Shown here piece after piece: positions 56,444 through 64,000 of a DNA stretch of 64,000 nt. The stretch is from Streptomyces sp. DH41 (lineage in GTDB: Bacteria > Actinomycetota > Actinomycetes > Streptomycetales > Streptomycetaceae). Where the stretch lies: contig NZ_JARVKY010000008.1 of assembly GCF_029813785.1 (NCBI RefSeq), positions 186,001 through 250,000 on the forward strand, given 5' to 3'. A program made the translations under genes and the position numbers. The first letter of the stretch is position 1, and the number at the start of each line of letters is the position of its first letter. The notes under the pieces were generated by a model. It was not told the DNA's origin. It saw only the letters and a list, made by a program, of their open reading frames with translations, and did not search any database.

Positions 56444-58438
56444 ATGACCGCACCGGCCTTCGACCATCCCTACATCGACGTCGACGAACAGCGCGACACA
56501 CCCCGGCCCCACCGCTACGTGCACGGAGGCTTCACGGGCACCGACACCCGGTTCTCTCTCTACTTTCCACCGCCCGAGATCTATCAGGGACGGTTCTTCC
56601 AGCACATCACCCCGGTCCCCGAGAGCGAACACCTGGCGCAGTCCGCCACCGGACAGGAGGACAGGATCGGGTTCGCCTTCAGCGCGGGCGGCTACTTCCT
56701 GGAGACGAACGGCGGCGGAACCAGCGGAACCCCCGACGGTGCCACGGACCCGACCATCGCCGGCTACCGTGCGAACGCCGCCGCCGCGGAGCACTCACGG
56801 GTGATGGCCCGCCAGGTGTACGGCGACCACCGCCCCTACGGTTACGCCTACGGCGGCAGCGGCGGCGCCTTCAGGACGATGGGCTGCGCGGAGAACACCG
56901 AGGGCGTCTGGGACGGCTTCGTCCCCTATGTCCCCGGCAGCCCGATGGCCGCTCCGAACGTCTTCTCCGTCCGGATGCACGCCCAGCGGCTGCTGCGCCA
57001 CCAGTTCGACCGGATCGTGGACGCCGTGGAACCCGGCGGCAGTGGTGACCCTCACGCCGGCCTGACGGCGGAGGAGAGCGCGGCGCTGACCGAGGTGACG
57101 CGGATGGGTTTCCCCATCCGCTCCTGGTTCGGGCACCGCACCATGGGGACACATGCCTTCGGAACGCTGTACCCGCACATCGTCGTGGCGGATCCCGGAT
57201 ATTTCGAGGAGTTCTGGACCACACCCGGACACCTCGGCGCCGACCCCGACTCCTCGATCCACCGGGACCGGTTCCGCTTCGACAGCACGGTGACCGGCGT
57301 CCTGCTGCGGCGCGACGCTCCCGATCTCGGCCCGTTCGGCGAGCCCCCGGAGGCTCCGCAGGGCGGTGTGGACGAGGCGTTCAAGGGGGCCTCGGGCGAG
57401 GGCGACGCCGTCCTCGCGCTGCGCCTGGCGTCCGTGCCGGACACCGATACCCTGGGGGCCGAACTGACGGTCACCAGCGGCGCCGCGTCGGGCGCCCAGC
57501 TCAGGCTGAAAGGCTTCTGGCACGACCTCGCCGTCGTCGACATGCCGGACACCGAACACTCACTGACCGGTGTGCGTCCCGGTGACAGCGTTCGCGTGGA
57601 CAACAGCAACTTCCTCGCAGCCCAGACCTATCACCGCCACCAGGTGCCGGGCCCCGAGTACCCGGTGTGGGATCAGTACCGTGACGCCACGGGCGCCCCG
57701 CTCCTGCCCCAACGGCCCTTCCTGATCGCTCCGTTGTTCGCCGCCGCCGCGGCCGGGCACGTACCCGGCGGCAAGTTCACCGGCAAGATGATCGTCGTGT
57801 CCTGCCTGCTCGACCGGGAAGCCTTCCCCTGGCAGGCCGACTGGTACCGCGGCCGGGCCGCGGAACATTTCGGCGACGCCCTCGACGGCCATTTCCGGCT
57901 CTGGTACGTCGACAACGCGCTGCACGCCGACGCCGAACGGCAGGAACACCCGACCCACACCGTCAGCTACCTCGGTGTACTGCACGAGGCGCTGCGCAGC
58001 CTCGCCGACTGGGTGGAGAAGGACATCCCACCGGCCCACAGCACCCGCTACGAGATCCGTGACGGCCACGTCGTCGTCCCCGACTCGGCCACCGAACGCG
58101 GCGGCGTGCAGCCGGTGGCGCGGATCACCGCCGACGGTGCGCAGCGGGCCGATGTCCCCGCCGGCACACGCGTGACGCTGACGGCGAACGTCGAGTGCCC
58201 GCCGGGTGCGGGGAGGATCGTGCGGGTCCAGTGGGACCTGGACGGGGACGGCACGTACGAGGTCGACGAGGTCGTCGATCCCGTGACCCGGCTGACCCTC
58301 GAACGCCACCACACCTACGCCGAGCCGGGCACCTGCTTCGCCACCGTTCGGGTCTCGACGCAGCGCGACGCGGATCCGGAGACACCGTTCGCCCGCATCG
58401 ACAACCTGGCCCGGGCCCGGATCGTCGTGCGTGACTGA
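56444..58438 (+). CDS. Large alpha/beta-hydrolase-like protein with C-terminal PKD domain
   Basis: 664 aa, no signal peptide. The N-terminal half has a hydrolase elbow, YAYGGSGGAFRTMGCAENTE (about 129-148), with Ser in GGSGG, as in tannase/feruloyl-esterase-like enzymes. HRYVHGGFTG and RFSLYFPPPEIYQGRFF precede it. The middle has LVDREAF-like and DWYRGRAAEHFGDAL segments and a His in NALHADAERQ. The last 100 residues form a PKD-like beta-sandwich: WDLDGDGTYEVDEVVDP and HHTYAEPGTCFATVRVST. I do not recognise a characterised homologue. It may hydrolyse an ester precursor of the pathway. Confidence 0.82.
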   Translation: MTAPAFDHPYIDVDEQRDTPRPHRYVHGGFTGTDTRFSLYFPPPEIYQGRFFQHITPVPESEHLAQSATGQEDRIGFAFSAGGYFLETNGGGTSGTPDGATDPTIAGYRANAAAAEHSRVMARQVYGDHRPYGYAYGGSGGAFRTMGCAENTEGVWDGFVPYVPGSPMAAPNVFSVRMHAQRLLRHQFDRIVDAVEPGGSGDPHAGLTAEESAALTEVTRMGFPIRSWFGHRTMGTHAFGTLYPHIVVADPGYFEEFWTTPGHLGADPDSSIHRDRFRFDSTVTGVLLRRDAPDLGPFGEPPEAPQGGVDEAFKGASGEGDAVLALRLASVPDTDTLGAELTVTSGAASGAQLRLKGFWHDLAVVDMPDTEHSLTGVRPGDSVRVDNSNFLAAQTYHRHQVPGPEYPVWDQYRDATGAPLLPQRPFLIAPLFAAAAAGHVPGGKFTGKMIVVSCLLDREAFPWQADWYRGRAAEHFGDALDGHFRLWYVDNALHADAERQEHPTHTVSYLGVLHEALRSLADWVEKDIPPAHSTRYEIRDGHVVVPDSATERGGVQPVARITADGAQRADVPAGTRVTLTANVECPPGAGRIVRVQWDLDGDGTYEVDEVVDPVTRLTLERHHTYAEPGTCFATVRVSTQRDADPETPFARIDNLARARIVVRD

Positions 58439-58509
58439 CCGCGTCACCGCAGGACCGTTCTCAGCCGCCACCGGGAGCCGCGCGCGTACCAGTCCACTCC
58501 GGCAGGCGA

Positions 58510-58600
58510 TCACCACCAGCCGCGAACGGTCACAAGGTTGAGGAAGAGTGCGTCGGCGATCTCACCTTTGGACTTGCCGAGCGCGACACCCTCGGACGAA
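58510..58600 (-). pseudogene. LuxR-type HTH fragment
   Basis: The minus strand reads SSEGVALGKSKGEIADALFL and NLVTVRGWW before a stop. This matches the LuxR/NarL recognition helix region (GxSNxEIAxxLFLSxxTV). No receiver domain or start codon remains. A relic of a response regulator in the 58439-58673 gap, which has no other gene. Confidence 0.45.
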
Positions 58601-58673
58601 GTACGGACGTGACAACGCTGTGGCGGTTTGCGGTCGCACCGCTCCGACAGCGGTCACGTGACGACGTCGGCGG

Positions 58674-59279
58674 TCACCGCTCACCCGGGGCGCTGATCAG
58701 CTCGAGAAAGGCGTTCAGTGATTCAGCGAGGTCGATCCGCGGATCGAGCAGCCACTGCATCTGCAGGCCGTTGAGCACTGCCTGGAAGAGGATGGCCGCA
58801 TGCTCCGGCGACAGCCCTTCACGGAGCCTTCCCTGAGCCGACTGCTCATGGGCGGCCTGCGCCAGGTGCACACGGCTCCGCTCGTAGCGTTCGACGAAGT
58901 AGTCGTGCGCCGGATGGTCCGGACGGGACGACGTGGCCGCCAGCTCGAGCCACAGCCGCATCAGCTCGGGAGACTTCTGGTGGCGGAGCAGCACGTCGAC
59001 GAGATACCTGCCCAGTGATTCGGTGCGCCCGTCGACCTGCGCTTCACCCTCCTGCCATTCCTCGGCGTCCCTTTGCGCGAGCACCGCGGCGAGCAGGTCC
59101 TCCTTGGCGCGGAAGTGGTGCAGCAGGCCGGCATGCGTGATGCCCGCCCGTTCCGCGATGTCTCGCAGCGAAGCTCCCGCGTAACCGCGGTCGGCGAAGC
59201 TGTCGCGCGCCGCCCGCAGAATGTCCGCCTGCCGTGCCGCCGTCTTCGCATACGGTCCCCGCGACTTCGACTGCCCCAC
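58674..59279 (-). CDS. TetR-family regulator
   Basis: 201 aa from GTG 59279, with GAAGGGAG upstream. N-terminal arm MGQSKSRGPYAKTAARQ, then ILRAARDSFADRGYAGASL and DIAERAGITHAGLLHHFRAK. The ligand domain holds LWLELAATSSRPDHPAHDYF and LFQAVLNGLQMQWLLDPRID. The QMQWLLDP block is typical of TetR proteins that regulate transport or sugar genes. It is divergent from the decayed oligopeptide/sugar-binding lipoprotein gene, which was probably its target. Confidence 0.9.
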   Translation of the reverse strand: MGQSKSRGPYAKTAARQADILRAARDSFADRGYAGASLRDIAERAGITHAGLLHHFRAKEDLLAAVLAQRDAEEWQEGEAQVDGRTESLGRYLVDVLLRHQKSPELMRLWLELAATSSRPDHPAHDYFVERYERSRVHLAQAAHEQSAQGRLREGLSPEHAAILFQAVLNGLQMQWLLDPRIDLAESLNAFLELISAPGER

Positions 59280-59407
59280 GGTGAACGTCTCCCTTCTCGG
59301 GCACCGCGATGGCACCCCTCCCGACGCGGCTGCACCGACGCCTCGCCCAGACGCCTCGCCCAGGCCCCGACGCCTGCCCGCTCAGCCCGGTGGCCTCAAT
59401 GTTTACC

Positions 59408-59419
59408 ATGCGGTCGCAT
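59408..59419. promoter_or_regulatory. Palindrome upstream of TetR gene 58674
   Basis: ATGCG-GT-CGCAT, a perfect 12-bp inverted repeat in GTTTACCATGCGGTCGCATT. A candidate autoregulatory operator in the divergent gap. Confidence 0.45.
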
Positions 59420-59491
59420 TCCGTGCCGATAGGTCCGCACCACCGCGGATCCCGCACACCGCCACCGCGGCTCCCGTCGACGGAATGTAAC

Positions 59492-59508
59492 ACCTTTATT
59501 ACGAAGGT
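59492..59508. promoter_or_regulatory. Second inverted repeat in the divergent gap
   Basis: ACCTT-TATTACG-AAGGT, in an AT-rich stretch that also holds promoter-like TGTAAC and TATTAC. It is nearer to the lipoprotein gene. Apart from these sites the 59280-59706 gap holds no gene. Confidence 0.4.
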
Positions 59509-59706
59509 TGACCGCTATCTTCCGCAGGCCCCCGGCCTGGGTCAGAGTTCCGGCCGAAAACCAACCTAGCGGTAAGCGTTCATGAAGTTCCTCGCACCGT
59601 GCCGTCCCACCCGTCCAGTGCACCGGCGAAGCCGTGGGCTTTGCGGCCCCACACCGGCACGACCACGACGTCCTCACGGACCTCCCGCAGTCGAAGGAGA
59701 TTGCCC

Positions 59707-61130
59707 ATGCGCATCCGCTTCCCGCTCGCACGGCCGTTGTCCCGGGTCGCACCCGTGGCCGTCGCCGGCGCGGTCCTGCTCTCGACGACGGCGTGCGACA
59801 GCCAGTCGGGCGACGCCTCGTCGGGCTCCGGCCGGACACTTTCCCTGGCCATCATCGGCACCCCGAACTCCTTCGACCCCACCCAGCTCGTCGAGGGTCA
59901 GCAGACGTACGTCTGGAACTCGGTCTACGACACACTGCTCATCCAGGACAACGGGGGCCGGCTGGTACCCGGCGCGGCGGAGAGCTGGGAGTACTCGGAC
60001 GACGCGCGCACGCTGACGCTGCGGATCCGCAAGGGAATGAAGCTCAGTTCGGGCACACCGGTGACCTCGGCCGCAGTGAAGGCCACCCTGGACCGGATCA
60101 GGACGACGCCCGGCCCGAGCCAGGTGGGCCTGGCGGCCGTGGCGTCTGTGGAGACCAGCGGTGACCACGGGGTCGTCATCAAGCTCAAGCGTCCGGACGG
60201 CTCCCTGCTGTCCGGACTCTCGGGCGCCCCCGGAGTCATCGGCGACCCCAAGACGATGATGTCGAAGAGCTCCGCGCTCACCCCGGTCGGTTCCGGCCCG
60301 TACACCCTCGACAAGGGCGCGACGGTGAACGGCTCGGTCTACGTGCTGAAGCGGCGCGACGACTAGTGGAACAAGAAGGCCTACCCGTTCCCCACCGTCA
60401 AGGTGCGGGTGATCGCGGACCGCACCGCGGCCCTCAACGCGCTCAAGGCCGGCGAGGTCAACGCCGGCAGCGTCGAGGCCACGCACCTGGGCGCCCTCAA
60501 ATCCTCCGGCTTCGAGGTCACGAACGTGGAGGCCACGGCCGCGGGTGTCCTGATGCTGGCCGACCGGGACGGTTCCAAGCTCAAGCCGTTGGGTGACGTG
60601 CGCGTGCGCAAGGCGATCAACATGGCCTTCGACCGGGAGAAGATCGTCAAGCAGATCCTCCAGGGCAGCGGCAAGCCCACCGTGCAGGTGTACAACCCCA
60701 AGGGCGACGCCTACGACCCGGCTCTCGAGAAGACGTACGCCTACGACCCGGCCGGGGCCAAGCGGCTGCTGGCCGAGGCGGGTTACGCGAACGGGTTCAC
60801 CGTCCCGATGCCGAGCCTGGTGTACACCAAGCCCTTCGAGCCGACCATCACCCAGTCGCTGAAGGACATAGGCATCACCGTGCAGTGGGAGACGATGCCC
60901 GCCCAGGCAGACCAACTCCGCGTTCATCTCCAAGAAGGACCCGATGTTCTTCACGATGGACGGCCTCAACACCGCCCCATCGAGACGCGGAACATCTTCA
61001 GCCCGACCGGCATGCGCAACGTGTTCGGCACCACCGGCAAGCGGTTCGACGCGCTCCTGGAGTCCCGGACCCCCGTAACGCACCGGTCCTGCAGGTGGGG
61101 AGTCTGCACCCGCAGACGACACTGTCTTTC
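59707..61130 (+). pseudogene. ABC-transporter substrate-binding lipoprotein (family 5), decayed
   Basis: ATG 59707 with AAGGAG upstream. Lipoprotein signal with Cys30 (GAVLLSTTAC), then TLSLAIIGTPNSFDPTQLVE and LVPGAAESWEYSDDARTLTL, the oligopeptide/nickel-binding family. An in-frame TAG at 60364-60366 follows KRRDD where WNKKAYP continues directly, so one Tyr-like codon has become amber. Further on, QLRVHLQEG replaces an intact NSAFISKKDPMFFTMDGLNT that reads in another frame, showing two compensating frameshifts (about 60912-60985). The C-terminus after FDALLES is scrambled. Intergenic-like debris follows to 61398. Confidence 0.85.
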
Positions 61131-61388
61131 GCGATGGCCCGCTCAGCGGAACTCTTCTCCCTGGATCGCCGGCAGCTGGCCTCGGAAGGGTCGTTCCCTG
61201 CTCCGTTGGTTCTCGCCGCAGCACATGGTCAGGGCGGGCGTGGATCAGCAACCGGACAGTGGACAGGCTGAGGCCGCCGCAGCTCAGCCCGAACAGGTGC
61301 GGAAGTTGCCCGCAGACTACAACGATCCGAACACCCTGCTGAACTGTTCGGCAGGCAGCAAGTCGGCACGTTACGCATCGCACTTGGT

Positions 61389-61398
61389 TCGCCGGAAA
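61389..61398. repeat. Target-site duplication, left copy
   Basis: TCGCCGGAAA, matching 62807-62816. Confidence 0.7.
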
Positions 61399-62806
61399 GG
61401 TCATGTCCCTTGGCGTGGTGTAGGCGATCAGTCGTTTTGATGTGGCGGGTAGGACGGTCGTGTCGTCGGTGTAGAGGGCGTCCATGCTCTCGTTGGAGAG
61501 GTAGCGGCGGGGGAAGGCGATCCATTCGTCGTGGAGTTCGGCGAGGACCGCGGTGGCCAGGCGGAGGACGGCGGGTGGGTTGGGGAAGACCTGGACGACG
61601 TCGGTGCGGCGTTTGATCTCCCGGTTCAGCCGCTCGAGCGGGTTCGTGGACTGGATCTTCTTCCAGTGCTGGTGGGGGAAGTCCGCGAACGCGGTCAGGT
61701 CCTCCTTGGCCTCCAGCAGCATCTCTCTGACCTTCGGGAACTGGCGGCCGAGTATGTCGGCGACGGTGTCGAGCTGGGCGCGGACCGCGTCCGCAGGGGC
61801 TGGGCGAAGATTGTGCGGATCGTCGCGGCGACCATCTCCGCCGATCCCTTCGGAATCACGGCGAAGACGTTGCGCACGAAGTGGACCCGGCAGCGCTGCC
61901 AGGTGGCGCCGAGCATGACCTTGCGGATCGCTTTGACCAGGCCGCTGTGGCTGTCGGAGATGACCAGACGGACACCGGTCAGGCCGCGTTCTCGCAGGTG
62001 ACGCAGGAACTGGGTCCAGAACACTTCGGTCTCGCTGTCGCCGACCATGACGCCGACGACTTCCCGGCCACCGTCCTGGGTGACGCCGGTGGCGATGACA
62101 ACGGCCTGGGAGACGATGCGGTGGTCGACACGGGCCTTGACGTAGGTGGCGTCGAGGAACAGGTAGGGAAACCGGATGTGGTCCAGCGGGCGGGTGCGGA
62201 AGGCGTCGAGCTGTTCGTCCAGGTCCGCGCAGATCCGGGAGACCTCACTCTTGGATATCCCGGTGTCCGAGCCCAGGGCCTTGACCAGGTCGTCGACCGA
62301 CCGGGTGGACACGCCGTGGACGTATGCCTCCATGACAACCGCGTAGAGGGCCTGGTCGATGCGCCGCCGACGCTCGAGAAGGCTGGGGAAGAAGCTTCCG
62401 GACCGCAGTTTCGGGATCGCGAGTTCCAGGTCGCCGGCCTGCGTGGTCACCGTCTTCTCCCGGTGCCCGTTGCGCCAGGTGGTGCGGGCGTCGGTGTGCT
62501 CACCCCACTCGGCGCCGATCTTTGTGGTGGCCTCGGCCTCGATCAGTTCCTGCAGCAGCCGCTCAGCCACCTCGCGGACGAGTTCAAGACCGTCGGCCGA
62601 ACGTAGTGACTCAAGCAGGCGAAGTAGGTCATGCTGGGACAAGGCCACCGTGCACCCCCTGGGGTCGAACTGCCCGTTCGCTCCGGACAGTTGCACGGTG
62701 GCCTGCCAGCTGAGCAGGGAGCAGTCACCGGCAGACGGTGCACTCCAGGGAGCGGAACCCGCGCACTCAACCGCGGAGATCCCCTACACCACCCAGCGGG
62801 ACGCCA
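61399..62806. mobile_element. IS256-family insertion sequence with terminal inverted repeats
   Basis: About 1,408 bp. The ends are imperfect inverted repeats: left GTCCCTTGGCGTGGTGTAGG (61405-61424) and right, on the minus strand, GTCCCGCTGGGTGGTGTAGG (complement of 62783-62802), both followed by SGATC. The 10-mer TCGCCGGAAA occurs directly outside each end (61389-61398 and 62807-62816), close to the 8-9 bp target duplications of this family. The element carries one frameshifted transposase gene. It sits beside the decayed lipoprotein gene and before araB. Confidence 0.85.
61450..62648 (-). pseudogene. IS256-family transposase, frameshifted
   Basis: Mutator-type transposase from GTG 62648. 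Part one reads LRLLESLRSADGLELVREVA, then DATYVKARVDHRIVSQAVVI (first catalytic Asp), and VRLVISDSHSGLVKAIRKVM (second Asp) with GATWQRCRVHFVRNVF. At about 61795-61800 the frame breaks after TIRTIFAQP; the continuation ADAVRAQLDTVADILGRQFP and HWKKIQSTNPLERLNREIKR (region of the catalytic Glu) is in another frame. The family uses a single frame, so the copy is inactive. No stop is seen before the left inverted repeat. Confidence 0.88.
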
Positions 62807-62816
62807 TCGCCGGAAA
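62807..62816. repeat. Target-site duplication, right copy
   Basis: TCGCCGGAAA, matching 61389-61398. The following gap 62817-63254 contains no gene I can support. Confidence 0.7.
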
Positions 62817-63021
62817 CGGTGTGTCGCGAGCCGCGGACACCTCAGCACCGCCTTCCGGCACCACTGCGGCCCCGTCGTCGCCATGGGCGATCCCCGTCAC
62901 CGACGCCACGGCCGGGACCTGCCGTGGACCAGCCCGGCCGGCTTCGTATCGGGGCACCGCGCCCTGCGACATGGCCCGAGCCGACCAGGTCAGGGGATCT
63001 CAGGCGCAGCGTGACTCGTGA

Positions 63022-63066
63022 GGTCCTGACCTGCCACCGGAACATGCGTGGTTCCTGAGCAGGACC
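63022..63066. other. Imperfect stem-loop in the gap before araB
   Basis: GGTCCTG (63022-63028) pairs with CAGGACC (63060-63066); inner bases partly pair too (CCAC/GTGG). Possibly a terminator for an old upstream transcript. Confidence 0.3.
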
Positions 63067-63140
63067 AGCGCCGAGACCTCGGTCCGCTCACCCGTGCCGC
63101 CCCTCCCTCCCCGTCACACGACCTGTTACGCGAACACTGG

Positions 63141-63175
63141 TCGCGAATTTTTTTGACTGCTACATTTTCGCGACA
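63141..63175 (+). promoter_or_regulatory. Promoter and inverted-repeat operator of araB
   Basis: GTCGCGAA (63141-63148) and TTCGCGAC (63168-63175) are a perfect 8-bp inverted repeat bracketing TTGACT (63154-63159), a -35 candidate. Repression by a sugar-responsive dimer (LacI, GntR or ROK type) is likely. Confidence 0.55.
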
Positions 63176-63254
63176 GTTCGCAGCCGTGCTTCACGTGATG
63201 GCCCAGTTGTTTGTTCCCGCCTCCGCCAGGCCCTCCATCGACTGAGAGAAGCCC

Positions 63255-64000
63255 ATGTCTGCTTCCTACGAGCCGCAATCCCCATCCCGTGAGGCGACCG
63301 AGCACTACACCGTGGGCATCGACTTCGGCACGCTGTCCGGTCGTGCTGTCGTGGTCCGAGTCCGGGACGGACAGGAAATGGGTTCGGCCGTCCACGAGTA
63401 CCGGCACCGCGTGATCGACGAACGTCTGCCCGGCCACGACGTCCCCCTGCCGCCCGACTGGGCACTGCAGCATCCGGAGGACTGGCGTGACGTCCTGCGC
63501 GAGGCCGTGCCCGCGGCGCTCGCGCAGGCGGGTGTCCCCGTGGCCCAGGTGATCGGCATCGCCACGGACTTCACCGCATGCACGGTGCTGCCCACGCTCC
63601 CGGACGGCACACCGCTGGCGCTGACACCGGAGTACGCCGGCCAGCCGCACGCCTGGCCGAAGCTGTGGAAGCACCACTCCGCGCAGGGCCAGGCCGACCG
63701 CATCAACGCTCTCGCCCACGAGCGGAAGGAGCCGTGGATCAACCGCTACGGCGGGAAGATCTCCGCCGAGTGGCAGTACGCGAAGGCACTTCAGGTCCTT
63801 GAGGAGGACCCTGACACCTACGGCGCCTGCGCCCGGTGGATCGAGGCCGCCGACTGGATCGTCTGGCAGCTCACCGGCGAGGAGTCCCGCAACGCCTGCA
63901 CCGCGGGCTACAAGGGCATCCACCAGGACGGCTCCTACCCGTCCGAGGAGTACCTCGGTGCGCTGCACCCCGACTTCGCGGACTTCGCCCGCACCCGCCT
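63255..64000 (+). CDS. araB: Ribulokinase, N-terminal part
   Basis: About 248 residues visible, open at the right edge. It begins MSASYEPQSPSREATEHYTV, followed by GIDFGTLSGRAVVVRVRDGQ, the FGGY-kinase phosphate loop in the AraB form. Other AraB features are YRHRVIDERLPG, LPPDWALQHPEDWRDVLREA, GIATDFTACTVLP, PHAWPKLWKHHSAQGQADRI and EAADWIVWQLTGEESRNACT. It phosphorylates L-ribulose (with ATP) in L-arabinose use. Promoter and operator lie just upstream. Not linked to the catabolic island by function or by operator. Confidence 0.93.
   Translation, partial: MSASYEPQSPSREATEHYTVGIDFGTLSGRAVVVRVRDGQEMGSAVHEYRHRVIDERLPGHDVPLPPDWALQHPEDWRDVLREAVPAALAQAGVPVAQVIGIATDFTACTVLPTLPDGTPLALTPEYAGQPHAWPKLWKHHSAQGQADRINALAHERKEPWINRYGGKISAEWQYAKALQVLEEDPDTYGACARWIEAADWIVWQLTGEESRNACTAGYKGIHQDGSYPSEEYLGALHPDFADFARTR

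Noticed and set aside
59580..59882. Minus-strand frame with VPVWGRKAHGFAGALDG in the lipoprotein leader region
   Set aside because: No recognisable family, runs antisense into the lipoprotein signal peptide, and its start lies inside that gene.
60364..60366. Amber codon as programmed read-through or pyrrolysine
   Set aside because: No stem-loop or pyl genes seen, and further frameshifts downstream show ordinary decay.
61790..61805. Programmed frameshifting in the transposase
   Set aside because: IS256-family transposases use one frame, and no slippery heptamer is present at the break.
62817..63254. Possible short genes in the gap after the IS element
   Set aside because: Several short frames exist on both strands but none has a ribosome-binding site plus recognisable sequence.

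Overview
The window is high-GC actinobacterial chromosome, most likely Streptomyces: GTG starts are frequent, many genes are coupled by ATGA/GTGA overlaps, and the tail end carries Streptomyces-type TetR, IS256 and araB genes. No RNA genes or CRISPR arrays were seen. About 52 kb (positions 1 to about 55,650, apart from a short insert at 2,756-4,740) is one large catabolic island made almost entirely of CoA-thioester and oxidative enzymes. It holds four AMP-forming acyl-CoA ligases, three CaiB/BaiF CoA-transferases plus one with permuted segments, six acyl-CoA dehydrogenase subunits (two as alpha/beta pairs), five enoyl-CoA hydratase-fold proteins, two thiolases plus a DUF35-thiolase/aldolase fusion, and five SDR dehydrogenases. 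It also has a B12 acyl-CoA mutase in two subunits, a P450 with ferredoxin and a ferredoxin reductase, a TauD dioxygenase, a GMC oxidoreductase, an F420 (LLM) oxidoreductase, an aldehyde dehydrogenase, three beta-hydroxyacid dehydrogenases, two carboxymuconolactone-decarboxylase-like proteins and three amidohydrolases.

Layout. 1-1,788 (-) thiolase and ligase, divergent from an HSD10-like SDR (+). 2,756-4,740 is an insert with a truncated I36-like gene, an HxlR regulator, an NADP/F420 oxidoreductase and an ISL3 transposase remnant. 4,745-13,012 (-) CoA-transferase, LLM enzyme, mutase, ligase, amidohydrolase, ligase. 13,089-15,577 (+) reductase, hydratase and degenerate hydrolase. 15,626-19,823 (-) GMC oxidoreductase, amidohydrolase with a 20-aa leader ORF, and dehydrogenase. 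19,953-21,187 (+) CMD and dehydrogenase. 21,163-32,278 (-) is a long, mostly gap-free run from an SDR and ALDH through the P450 system to a TetR gene. 32,475-34,509 (+) dioxygenase, SDR, CMD. 34,566-38,670 (-) membrane protein, then hydratase and an ACAD pair. 38,836-52,382 (+) TetR, ACAD, SDR, GntR, then a nine-gene beta-oxidation operon. 52,395-54,658 (-) amidohydrolase and permuted CoA-transferase. 54,707-58,438 (+) hydratase, TetR and a large PKD-tailed hydrolase. The right end has a TetR gene, a decayed oligopeptide-binding lipoprotein, an IS256 insertion and the start of araB.

How it fits together. The gene set suggests uptake or release of a substrate (lipoprotein, hydrolases), oxidation (P450, TauD, GMC, ALDH), activation by FadD3-like ligases, repeated beta-oxidation with heteromeric dehydrogenases, an Ltp2-like retro-aldol step, and carbon-skeleton rearrangement. 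This resembles steroid or terpenoid side-chain and ring-remnant catabolism, but no classical steroid ring-opening genes (KstD, KshA, HsaC types) are present, so the substrate is unknown.

The strongest new signal is regulatory. A 15-bp palindrome, GAGAAT-N3-ATTCTC, lies at eight transcription-unit starts across 41 kb of the island and appears to unify it as one regulon. The nearest candidate repressor is the TetR at 38,836, which has an unusual Lys/Ala-rich histone-like tail. A second, nested site (TCGGTCTGACCTTT) occurs twice around the GntR gene and probably defines a local FadR-type circuit.
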